DNA from: Phoebastria nigripes | Taxonomy: Eukaryota > Chordata > Aves > Procellariiformes > Diomedeidae | Length of the DNA: 64,000 nucleotides | Assembly (NCBI GenBank): GCA_035582835.1 | Contig: JAYKAV010002109.1 | Location: forward strand, 3,546,930 to 3,610,929 | Direction: 5' to 3' | Shown here: piece by piece, positions 12,431 through 23,240 of the stretch | How the letters are laid out: the number at the start of each line of letters is the position of its first letter | Numbering within the stretch: position 1 is the first letter of the stretch | Notes under the pieces: model-generated | The model's input: the letters and a program-made list of their open reading frames with translations, nothing else | Databases searched by the model: none | What the model was told of the DNA's origin: nothing | Made by a program: the position numbers and the translations under genes

Positions 12431-12527
12431 TCCTCTCCCTCCCCATTTCAAGAATGACATTTTGCTTCTCCTCCAGAGCCTTGCCGTATGCCAGTAAGGC
12501 ATTCAGGTTATAGAGGGCTGAATTAGG
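12431..12527 (-). CDS. Candidate internal coding exon (upstream member of exon pair)
   Basis: I do not recognise this protein. On the minus strand the sequence TTCTGTTGCCTCTAG gives an acceptor, followed by 97 bases open in one frame. The peptide starts PNSALYNLNALLAYGKALEE and continues with a helical, charged stretch ending EMGRER. The exon would end at ...GAGAGGA before the donor GTGAGT (12430-12425). Codon choice is coding-like (CTG, GCC, GAG, AAG, GGC) in otherwise A+T-rich DNA. It leaves one base (A), which joins in phase to the TT that opens the next candidate exon at 11,762, making an ATT codon. Splice sites and frame are seen directly; that it is transcribed is inference. Confidence 0.4.
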
Positions 12528-15302
12528 CTAGAGGCAACAGAAACTACAACATAGAAATGATAGAAGATAATTTTCAATTTTTCCTAACAATAAAAGGAAT
12601 CGAATATTTCATTAACATTATTTTCTTTCTTATTATAAAGCTTTGGAAACTGTTACAACATGTTTATGTTTGTATTTAAATCTATTTCAAATAAATATAT
12701 AGTTGTATATAAAAGGCAATTTAAATACATATAATGATAAAATTAAGTTCCATTAATGTACTATTCTTTATTTTCTACAGTAACAATTCACCGAGATTGT
12801 TATCCCTTTCGTCTTAATTGGGTAATGTATTTTCCTCAATACAACTGTTTGGGAAAAAAATACTAGGTTTCTTTTACTCAGCTGGCAGACATTGTTAATC
12901 TGTGTAGCAGTTATGATGCATATTTTCCTCCACCACTTCCCAGAGTATTTTATTATTGGCCCATACAATCCTCATTTTACATGTAAAATATACCACTGCA
13001 ATTTCATTTGCCTGAGCAATATTTGCTCTTTATTCCCGATAACTAGTAAACAAATGGTCAGCCAGAAAATAAAGGAGAGACTGAAGTGTGCCATTTCTTG
13101 AGAATTTCTCTGACCTGCTCTCCCTTCCTTGACACTGATGTGTGCTAAAGTCTGAGGAACTTCAGTGCTATCATGACTAGGATGAACTATTTATGGTATC
13201 AGAAAAAGTAAAAAGACTCCAAAAACGCAGAAGTTTTTTGTACGTGATCTGTTTCACGCAAGCACACAAACAGGGTTCAAAAGGGCAGCTTACAAAACCA
13301 AGTTAGAAAATAAGTAATGTAAAAGCATCTTGGAAGCTCACTTGTCTCTGTGTCCTCTTGATTCTACTGATACTGTTAGTTTTATGTATATAGCTCTTGC
13401 AACAGGGTTACTCGGACTTTTGTTTAGTGTTGTGTTTCCTTTTTGCTCTTTCCCACAAGCGCAATGGTACTTTGAAACCAGTGAAGCTTTTAGAGGGGTG
13501 GATGTAAACTAAAAGTGAGGATGGGGATGGCTGCACCACTGTCGCTCCTGGCACTGCAGCAGCGCAGTACCATTTGGTGNCTTTTGGTCCCCCCCCCTCG
13601 CCTGATCTTAATTCACTTTCAGAGATTGTGGTTTCTCCAATGATGAACTGAGTGCTCCCAGGAGAGAAGCCAACAATTCCAATGCCAAGACAGGTCAGGC
13701 TTTATAAGCACGTCCCTGGAGCTAGTACAACAGGTTAAAGAACAGCACATTCCAGTTTCTGTCCGAGTCNTTTGCTAAACTGCCTTTTGAATTTTTTTGG
13801 CCTTCTTATAAAGAAAGGTCTTGGCAACAGCTTTCTGCAGTTGGAGGCTCTTTACTAAATAGCAGATGGACTATAATTTAGTTCCTTTATTTTCCAAATA
13901 GTGATAGGGTGTCACCTATATAATCTTTCGAAACTCCTGTTTGGCTGCATAAATAATGCATTATTCATCAGAAGGATTTTGTGTTATGAAAATTAAGACT
14001 TGGATTTAATGAAAACTAATTTAAACAATCCAAACAGAAGCAAATAGAGAGTTAAGAGGCAACCAAACAGGNTATACAGAAGAGTCTTATGCCTAGAAAC
14101 ACCGTACATACACCTAAGTTTCCTTAGTGTATCTTCATAGAGCATTGAAGATCTCTGACATTACAGTGGCAAAACCAATTTTCTTTTCTCTATTTGAAAG
14201 CAATATTTTGATTAAAAAAAAATGCCTCCTAGGATAATTAGGAGTAAGATCAAGTTTAAATCAAAAGAATATGACTGGAGTAAAAGTTGGATAGGAATGG
14301 ATGATTTACAATGTTTTCGTTCAGTGACCTAAGTGCAGTCAGCCAAGGCTAAAATCAAAGTAGGTTTTTCAGTCTGAATAATATAAATGTTATGTGAAAA
14401 GATTTACATTCTGAATGCTATCTAAGCAATTAATCCAGAGGGACTTATTTATAATTGCTTATTAGTTAGACAACTCCAAATGATATAGAACGGAATTATA
14501 TATCAGTTCACTTCTAAAATCTTGTGGGCACAATGTAATTGTGTTCCATTAGTATAAATCCCTTTACATGAAGATTAAAAAAAATGGGACTGAAACTTCC
14601 TTGGCTTTTGTTTCCAGTACTGCTATAATGTATGCTTTAAACGCAAATCCACTAATAGGGTGATGCTATCCAGTTGAGGGACTGACAGAGCTCACAGACT
14701 GTTATCAAAGTTCATGCTCTTTTCAACATTGGTTATTTACTTCTATTTCTTCTAACATTTACTTCTATTATTGATTTTTTACTTACAAAAAGTGGAAGCA
14801 GACTTCTACTATGTTTGGTGTCTCCTACTCCATTATATACAACTCTAAATACAATAAATAACTTCCACTTGTCAGTGGATATAAAAGCTTCATTTCTATT
14901 TTTGTATTTCCTGAATATAGAACATTTTACCAACAACAACGACAAAAAAANCATCATACCAGTTTATTTGGGGTTATTTTGGTTTTTTCTTCATTGGGAA
15001 ACCAAAGAATTTTCAGAAAAGAATATAGGCAGAATTTGGGTTTTTGGGGGGACTCACTGCCACTAAATTCTCTCTCTCCTGTATCAAGGGAGACCTCTTT
15101 TCCACAACTACATAAAGATATGTATGTTTAATTTTAACATTCAGAGAATGACAAATGCTTCTATATATGCTTTTTGATAAACATCATGTGCACCTGGAAA
15201 ATTAACAAGTTTTAGTATGTTTATTATAATGCAGGGCAATGTAAGATCATCTTTAGCCGTAGTACTTTGGTATAGGTTTTGGTCTATAGGTATATGGAAA
15301 AT
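12528..15302. other. Mostly non-coding stretch with one G+C-richer patch
   Basis: The 13.32-13.78 kb patch is G+C-richer and includes a C9 run and the 98-codon open frame described separately. The rest is A+T-rich with no identified element. A G7 run lies near 15045. Confidence 0.4.
13408..13701 (-). other. G+C-richer patch with a 98-codon open frame
   Basis: The minus strand is open for 97 codons between TAA at 13704-13702 and TAA at 13410-13408. It begins SLTCLGIGIVGFSPGSTQFI and crosses a run of nine C (plus strand, near 13590) that reads as Gly codons. The patch is visibly more G+C-rich than its flanks. No in-frame ATG start or clean acceptor was found at its head. A second frame (SRDVLIKPDL...) follows the TTGTACTAG acceptor instead. 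It could be an old exon, a decayed insertion or just a G+C-rich patch. Function unknown. Confidence 0.2.
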
Positions 15303-15438
15303 TTACACAGCAAGCAATATGACAATGATTACACTGAAGACTAGATCCAAATAAACTTTCATTATCCATAGAAGCACAACAGTGATATTTGTAAGTTCTC
15401 CTGCTGTTTTCCATACACTTGGCCATCCTAGACTCCAT
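15303..15438 (-). CDS. Candidate terminal exon encoding a C-terminal membrane segment
   Basis: I do not recognise this protein. The acceptor AATTTCTACAG is followed by a frame that continues from the candidate exon at 16,062-16,156. It begins WSLGWPSVWKTAGELTNITV, which contains an Asn-Ile-Thr sequon. It then becomes almost wholly hydrophobic (DLVFSVIIVILLAV) up to TAA at 15305-15303. If real, the product would be anchored by its extreme C-terminus. A second frame starting at the same acceptor (MESRMAKCMENS...) is open for 61 codons to 15,253 and is Cys- and His-rich. It does not continue from the 16.1-kb exon, but cannot be excluded for another upstream exon. Two overlapping open frames make either one less certain. 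Confidence 0.27.
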
Positions 15439-16061
15439 CTGTAGAAATTTCTTGTCAGACTTTCCTTACTCCCTTCACCTCTTTGGTCTCATTTCCTTTG
15501 TGACAGCTGTACCCTTCTCACAAGATTGCTAAGGGAGAAGATTCTCTCCACAGTTACTATAGGCAAGAAAAAGACAACTTGTGAAGGAAGTGGTTTACTT
15601 AGCTTTTAGAACATTATCTTAAAACACTTGTCTAATATGCAGAATCTTGCATTTCACAGCTTATTTTACATGTGTGACATCTATTGAGAATAGAGAGCTG
15701 AGACAGTGCAATAGACATCTTCCTCCATGATTTACGTCTACAGTGCACAATCCTAGTAATAATAAAACTACACCACATAGTTCCAGTTCTGAAATATGAT
15801 TTCCATGAGACAAATGTTTCATCTAGATTGTCTGTCAAGCAGTGATGGCATGAAGATAAAAATTCCCTCATGGCCCACAAAAGATGACAAATACAGAGTA
15901 TCCAACAGATTTAAAAAAGAAATCTAGTGTAGGAAGGTAAAAGCTCCGTATAAAACTTATTAAAAGGCTTCAATCGGAAAAGGCATTTATAGTTTTCCCA
16001 TAGGAACACAAAAGCCATAAGTAAACCTGGGACTTGGTTTATTCTTTCACCTAACACCCAC
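15439..16061. other. Proposed intron between the 16.1-kb and 15.4-kb exon candidates
   Basis: Minus-strand GTGGGT at 16061 and TTTCTACAG at 15439 bound 623 bases. An 82-codon minus-strand frame (15632-15880) inside it has no ATG at its listed start and no clean splice sites, and was not promoted. Confidence 0.25.
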
Positions 16062-16156
16062 CTTCCTCTTTCCAGTTGCACAGAAGAATGTGGATCTTTC
16101 AAAGAACACCGCTGCTTTCCTCTAAGTCCACGCAAAACCTCATACTTTTGCGGTTC
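16062..16156 (-). CDS. Candidate coding exon, basic peptide
   Basis: I do not recognise this protein. Reading the minus strand, TTTGTGTCCTTTTAG is a strong acceptor, followed by 95 open bases and the donor GTGGGT. The peptide starts EPQKYEVLRGLRGKQRCSLK and ends QLERG with two bases left over. It is rich in Arg and Lys. The leftover AG joins the A that opens the candidate exon at 15,438 to give an Arg codon, with the frame open afterwards. The acceptor, donor and length are consistent with an ordinary internal exon, but a 31-codon open frame is not improbable by chance. Confidence 0.33.
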
Positions 16157-19140
16157 CTAAAAGGACACAAAGGTAGATATAGGCAACTATTATTATAGTA
16201 TTGACCACAATATAACATTTAACTTCAAGAACTATTTGGATCAGTAATATTCTTGACTAAAAAAAAAATCCATNCAAATTATTACCAGAGAAAATGTATA
16301 GTGTGGAGTATTTTCACTGAGATTTCAATTAACAGCAACAAAAATTCATACATTACTTTTGCAGCTCTTGGAAAGTTTGTTGAACTAGAAATGATTTATC
16401 CTGGTAGGTTGAAGTCTCCTTCCCAGACAAGGCTTCTGAATTTTCCACAGCTCGAAGGATTTGTGGTTTGTAAAATGAAATGACCCTATTAATCCATGTA
16501 ATGTTGAAAGAATTTACTATCAGTTTACATAGAATAACTCTTCCGGATTAAGAGCGGTAAGAACTTGATTTACATGCTGCTACTCCTAAAGAAAGAGGTT
16601 AACATTTTCCCTTTCAAAAATGTGTAGAATTTCCTTAGGGTGATGGAACACTCAGCAGTGATGCAGTCAAGCAGTTTTTTCTGTGCCAGAAAAGGTTGAA
16701 AGTATAAATTGGTCCCCTATGCAGAATCTCTCCAGTTACAGATGCTCCTAACAAGTTTAGGAAAATGGCATTGAAAGGGAGCTTAGCTGTAACTCCGAGA
16801 TCTCAAAAGCCAGGTGTAGCTCATAGGTAATGGTTATGTTCACTGGGACAGAAGAATAGCCCATTCAGTAGACTCTGTAAATGTGATAGATTACTAATAG
16901 ACAAATTAAAATCTAAACAGATTAATGATCTTGAACTGTGATCTATGTTCTCTAAGTGATTTTTCTGATNCGGTGAGGAAAGGCTACGGAAACCTTGGAT
17001 TCCAACATTTTCAATGTATTTAATTAGAAAATTCCACATACATACAAAAATTGATCACTTGCATTTAACTGTAGTATTATACTGCCTACTGTCCCGAAAA
17101 AGTAGGCAGATGCCATGAAGATAGTCTCATANAAGACATAATGTTACTCCTAACAAAACAGAAATAGAAAATTACTTTTGGAAAACTGGCTGAGAAGTTC
17201 ACAAGAAGGTCAGAGCCAACAACTGTACAAACTAAGCTAAAAGTATTACTGTATTAATTAGCAGTTTAATATGCAGAGTAATTCTGAGGGAGAGACAACT
17301 AAGGAGGGTCAAATAAAAAACCCAGTAACCACTATTAGTAGCTCATTGATTTGTTTCTCCAATTAATTTTGAACCTAACAAATCACTGTCTGCCATGTGA
17401 CAGATCTATGACAAATTAACAATACAGAGTGAATGTAAGTATTTACACAGATTGGATACCAATAAAGCAGGCTGTCAAAGTATGTGGTTTTAGATTTGTT
17501 TAATTGGAATTTCAACAAAATTAAATTCAAAAATAAGGTCAAAGTAAACTAGTTCTGTTTATTGATATAAATTTCTTGTCAGTTCAGGAAGATATTGAAG
17601 CAATTTATTTCAATCTAAAGTTGTGATTCATCGTTAGATATTTAATTAAGTTTATTTTCTAGAAGCTTTACAAATATTTAAATCTTCATGTGAATAATAT
17701 TGACACCACCAGGATTCTTTCATATATATGAAGCAGGACATGTGGTCCACGAATTCATCTCAGTTACATCAGTGTTATTCCAAAATAGCTTCTATCATCT
17801 CTTCCAGATTTGTTAAAATGTAAATGGCATCAGAATCTGGCCTTGCAATGTAATTACTCAAATAAAATTGTCATCTAAGACATTATTCAATGCAAATATT
17901 CCCCACTATCATGTAAACTAAGTCATAATTATGCATCTAGAGCTATATGTAACTACAAAGTTAACAGCAGGCAATAGATTTGTCCAAAAATCTTATGTGA
18001 CAGAACAGATACTGCAATAGACAGAAGGCAACAGACAGTTCAGTATGACATACTTATGAAAGTAATGGATTGTACAGCGAAATTTTTGGACTTCCTACAT
18101 GTACGACATATTTTGAACCTTAGTGTTACACAAAGGAGAGAAATAACTTTTTGTTTTTGTCAAATGCATGGAATAGACTATGCCTTCACTCCACTGATGA
18201 CTCTTTAAAAGGTTCTAGTTGCTTTAGATCATTAATGAATTTTCTAGCTATCAGAGCTAGCTGCAGAAGTACACCAAAATGTGCCAAAACAAGTGCATAA
18301 ACAGAGAAGGGACACCAGAAATAAGAAGATGCCTGGGTGTCATGAAGAAGACGAGTCAAAAGGCAGTACCATCAAATACAACAGCTGATAGATCAAGCCA
18401 AAGCATTTCTTATAGTATATCATATTAACATACATTAAAAAAAAAGAAACAAATAAAGGAAAAAAAATGATGTGGTCAGAATAGTAATAGCTGCAAAGTC
18501 AAGGTGCACAAGACACAAACAGACCAAAGAGCAACTAGACANTTAGACACAAATGAATGTTACACTATAAAAATTTCTCCATGACTGTGGAGGAGAACCA
18601 AACAGAGGCAAGACCTAGAGGAACTGCGTTCCTTCCTGTACTCCAGTTCGGAATGGCACAGACAACACAGGAGTGAATGCTTTTGGTTAAAATATATGGA
18701 AACATCAAGTCTCATAATACCTCAGACAATCAATTTATCTCATAGAGGAAAAAAAAGCTATGCAGAATATCATACCCATAGCAGATAATGCACTGTGCTA
18801 GCTGTGCATATAAGAAATTAGTGTGATATTTCTCAGGGACTGCAACATATGGCATGTCCTGTTTAAAGACAGCTTGTACAATTCAGCTAGCTCAGCACCA
18901 CTGTAATGCCTGGAAAAGATCAAAAAACATCAGAAAGTGCTTTCAGGAAGCACTTTGCAACAGGTGACAGCACAGAGTCAATTGAACAACAGTGCAGCCT
19001 GAACGCTGATTTATCTTGCCCTTTTCCTTGCTCAAGAATCGAACAACTACAGTAGCGAAATATTACCTCAGTAACAGAAAAGTTTAAACAAAACAAAGTC
19101 CTACAGTTATCTTTTGGATTTACCTTTCTTCCTTTGGGAA

Positions 19141-19205
19141 TCCTATTCTACTACTTCTATTCTACTATTCTTCCTATTCCTGTTCTACTATTCTACTATT
19201 TCTAC
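19141..19205 (+). repeat. Degenerate TTCTACTA tandem repeat
   Basis: About 65 bases are built from imperfect copies of TTCTACTA/TTCTATTC (TCCTATTCTACTACTTC, TATTCTACTATTC, then TTCTACTATTCTACTATTTC). One strand is pyrimidine-rich. It is a small decayed minisatellite. Confidence 0.65.
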
Positions 19206-20020
19206 ACATCAAAGATATTTCCAAAATCCAGAAAATTAGAAATTAGTTTCCACCCTTAGTTAGGTGGGAACTAAGTAAATCTAAAAGATTAAAACCTCCA
19301 TCCCTCATTATGCCCAGACCTACGGACAGCATTGGGACCTGCAATGCTGTTATAGCCCTGTGCTGCGAGGGATCCATCTCTCCAAATTCACTGTAATCCC
19401 AAATGGTGAACTAAAAGCCAAAGTGATGTACATACATATGTGGGTTACTGTCTTTAGATGTTTACACAAAATATATTTAGTTATATACAGATTATCTGTT
19501 CCACATAGTAAAAGAGATTACTCGTGAAACAAGTCTGTTGCAGCTAACGTATTGAGGTAAGTCACCAAAAGAAAGTGGGAGAGTTTTATTCCCATTAAGG
19601 CAAATTAAGCTGAGGTTGAGATTAATTAAGCAGGAAAGTACAGCACATGACACCTAGTCTAATAAAGACATTTGCATATTTAAAGAAAGTGAAACAATAT
19701 CTGTTTTAATTAAGTAGGCTGCTCCTTCAGGTTAATGCATTCAGGGGAAAAATTAAATCTGTCTAGAATCCCTGGAAGAAATGGAGATTGGCTGTAGGAA
19801 ATTGGCCTCCTGAAATGTGATTAATGGACTTGGATGATGAGGACTGACTCCTGCTAAACCATCAGGACTTGCTATGAGACAGGTGCTGAGATTTGGAGCG
19901 GGGGTTTTGCGTTCTCTAGGCAAAAAGCAACGCGTTCTCTGTGACGCCCCCCTGCAACTACAAATCAGTTCTCAAGTGTCACCTGTATACGGAGGCTTGT
20001 CTCTAGCTGTCTCCTATGTT

Positions 20021-20041
20021 GATGTCAAAATATTTGACATC
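20021..20041. repeat. Perfect inverted repeat (9-bp arms, 3-nt loop)
   Basis: GATGTCAAA and TTTGACATC flank ATA. It is a near-palindrome of 21 bases in unannotated sequence, about 100 bases after a small CpG patch. Confidence 0.75.
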
Positions 20042-22806
20042 TAATTTGCTCCAACAGCTTAAGAGTTTCACATTTCCTTGGCTTTGTTGTATACATCAGA
20101 ATGAAATGCTTATGCAGCAATTCACAAGGAATCTTACCAAAAGGATGGGTATTTATTGCTGCTATGCAGGTTAGGACTGCCCACTATCTGTTTGGTAGAC
20201 NTTTTTGTCTCATTCAGTGCCAGTGATCAGTAGAAGCAATTAAAATTACATTCTACATTTCCATAACTGCTGATTAAAGGTGTCAGTTTCTAATGCATTC
20301 TCTTTGTAAATGCTTTATATCCTTTTACTTGCTCATGTGAGTCCAAGAGCAGTGAGAAGAAACCTGTTGAAGTGATCAGAAACTCCACTCTCAGGAGTGT
20401 TTTAAGGCAAGGAGCCGGAGTTCCTTTATGCTCTAGCAGAAAACAATACAAAGCAAGAACAGAAAGCTGCTTTTCTACACCAAGCTGTCCTCATGTGGAG
20501 CATCACAACACCCTTCAGAAAGAGCGCCAGTCAGAAGGATAAGAGAAAAGGAAGTTTTAAGCTGAGATTTCCAGAGAAAAAAGGTGAAGGTAAAGGGAGG
20601 CTCCAGCAAGATCAGAAGGGAATGAAATGCCTGTACTGTAGACACAAATCTATGCATTTTCCACATTTTCAAAGAAGCAACTTGATGTCATTTCACTTTA
20701 TGTCTAGCATATTATGTAAATATTTTCTGCAGAAATCTGGCATTTCCATAGAATGCCTCATGTATAATCTGACCAAGGATTAAAGCAGAAGTCTATCTCG
20801 CCAAAAAGCACTGAAGACATCACTGTAAGGCACATTGATTTTTCTAGTGAAAAGAGTTCTGGATGTCAAAGCTTTGTAAACTGAACTTACAAATATCAAC
20901 AGCTCTGCAAATTTCTGCTTGAACCTTCAAAGGAGAATCATGAAGTAACGTGTACAAAAGCCTAATTTATTAGTATCTAGAACAGTAAAAGTTACCACAA
21001 GGGACAAATACAAGGGCTGGATAAATCAATATTAAATCCAAGCTTATTAAGTGAGTCATGCTTGATAGAAGCACAGGTTCCTAATTTTTATTGCCTAGCA
21101 TTGTTCAGGATGCCTCTCACAATTAAAAACTTCACTGTTGTACAATAAAAATTGCCAAAGCTATTAACTAATAATATAAATGAAAACTTTTACTCCTAGC
21201 ATTTTCCATTATAGTAATACATTCAGTGTACAGTCAACATGCTTCAGATGCTTCAGGTTTCCAGTAATTTACAATCATTACATCTTTGCTTTTTGTAAGT
21301 CAGTCCACTTAGTCAAAGAAAGATTAAAAAAAAAAAAATTAAAATTCCTCACATAACACAGCCTACAGCCTATGTTCTTCCAAAGGATTTGCACTGAAAA
21401 TAAAAAAGCAATAATGAGATCAGTTATAACAGTCCACATATTGTTTCTGTCTGGTAAATAATGAAAAATTAACATTTTCCTTCAAAATCAGACAAAAGTA
21501 CTATAGGTTGTTTGCACTGATTTCCAAAAAAAACCTGGTATTCTTTTTTCAAAGTGAGACTGCAAATAAGTCTGAATCACACATGGACATGTAGTTCCAA
21601 AAAAGTAAAACCACTGCTTCATTCAAAAGACTACAGCAGTCACCACCCTGCTTTGCAAAGAGCACTGTAGGCAAAAAGTAGCTTAGTGTACTTAGTGTAA
21701 TCATACTACATAGGGTCGATGAAAGCTAGAAGTTGCAGTCCTGTGTTTCATTTATGCTCACACTGCCACATTTTGCTAGATATTTTGATTTTTAATGTAA
21801 TGAGAAAAATTTAAGGGACTCTTTAGAAGTTCAGTTAATATGGAGAACTACTGAACATCTCTCACATCTATCAACCTAATTTGTATCAAAGTGTTAGATC
21901 ACCCATTCAGGAGATTTTGTGACCTTGCGTTATTTTATGGAGGAGTGTGTGTGTGTTTTGAATAGACCTCAGTCTTCCCTATATCAGGTTATTGCTCATG
22001 AATANGGCTAAGATATTGATACTTTTCATATAATGAGGCAAGTATTCTTCAGATAAATTTATACTAGTTTAAATCTGATCTAAAGTAACAGTTATGTATG
22101 TTAGAACAGTTAAGCATGTTATGACAGCAAATATGAGGGCACAGAACACTGCGAAAATAAAAAAANCAAGCAGTACTAAATTCTTTTGTGATTTATGACA
22201 TGTCTCTTGTTGAAGTGAAAGACGTGACATAGTTTGATTTTTGACAATAGAGCTCAGCAGAAGTGGCAGATTCTGAAATACTTCTGTTCACTGGAAGGCA
22301 TACTGTGTCAAGATATTACTGAAAAGTTGTATGATATGAAATTATATACATTTATAACTTTTTTTGTATGTACATGAATGAGACTTGCATATATTTTACT
22401 AAGAGAAAATTCTTCATTTGTTAAATCAACACTATTATAATTAGCTATTCCTCTACGCATATAAGCCATGCTTAATACTCTGAACAGTCACTATTTCTAA
22501 ATTCAAGTATGAAGTGTGTTTGCCAATCTAATCTACTACTTTGTTTTGGCTTTTTTTTCCCTGCCAAAAATAATTGCCTGAGAAGTGGGGAAAGAGAACT
22601 GAGGGGCAAACAGAACAGCCCCCACCACCTCCAGCATCAAGGATCTACGCACATGGATCTGCACAAAATACTGCTCACACCTGTGAAGCTGACAGCCAGA
22701 TGCCACCTGTACTCAGATTTCTCTCTCTAGGTCTGTCCAAGGAATTCACGTAACAAGTTAAGCTGCGCTCACTGCTTGAAGACACTCATCACAATTTTTC
22801 AACTTC

Positions 22807-22821
22807 TTTTTTTTTTTTTTT
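22807..22821 (+). repeat. Poly(T) tract, 15 bp
   Basis: Run of T inside AACTTC...GATTGAAG. Simple homopolymer, nothing else recognisable around it. Confidence 0.75.
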
Positions 22822-23185
22822 GATTGAAGAAAAATAGAAATTGAGCCTTTAAATTACTGCAGCTGTTATACTGCACATTGTTTCAAAAAGAGGATGAAAT
22901 AGTAATGTGAAACACGAGGGCAGAAATATGGCCTATAATTGGAAAAGCAGACCGAAAGTTCTGTGTGTGTCCACTATCTCTTTAGTGAACTTAAAGCAGC
23001 TGCGCTATCTGTCTCGAAGTTTATTACTGAATAGTGAAGCCATTCCGAATTTGAAAAATACATGTTCTGTGGGTATATTTTGCAAGTTATTGTCATACTG
23101 CAATGGACAGACTAACAGGTAGTAGGCAGCCATAGCCGAAGTCCAAGGATGTGCATAACTGTGACACAGATAGCATGTCTTTCAG

Positions 23186-23232
<47 letters not shown>

Positions 23233-23240
23233 AAAAAAAG
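23186..23240 (+). repeat. Poly(A) tract, A42 then GTA and A9
   Basis: Forty-two consecutive A, interrupted by GT, then ten more A, the second-longest homopolymer block in the window. No AATAAA or ATTAAA lies in the 40 bases before it, and no gene-like body precedes it apart from a 71-codon frame at 22,907-23,122, so a retrocopy tail is possible but unsupported. Confidence 0.9.

Larger units (their letters stand above)
16157..23185. other. Gene-desert-like stretch
   Basis: Contains the tandem at 19.14 kb, a small CpG patch at 19.90-19.96 kb (two copies of GCGTTCTCT), the near-palindrome at 20,021 and a T15 run. Frames at 20.5-20.8 kb and 22.5-22.7 kb lie in slightly G+C-richer DNA but lack supporting signals. 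At 16.34-16.49 kb frames are open on both strands next to plausible splice sites, with no joining exon. Confidence 0.45.

Noticed and set aside
16340..16490. Open frames on both strands near plausible splice sites
   Set aside because: The minus-strand donor phase does not join the 16,156 exon candidate without an immediate stop, and the plus-strand frame has no partner.
18260..18680. Two short plus-strand frames (about 55 and 31 codons)
   Set aside because: Reasonable composition but too short, with no donor or promoter evidence.
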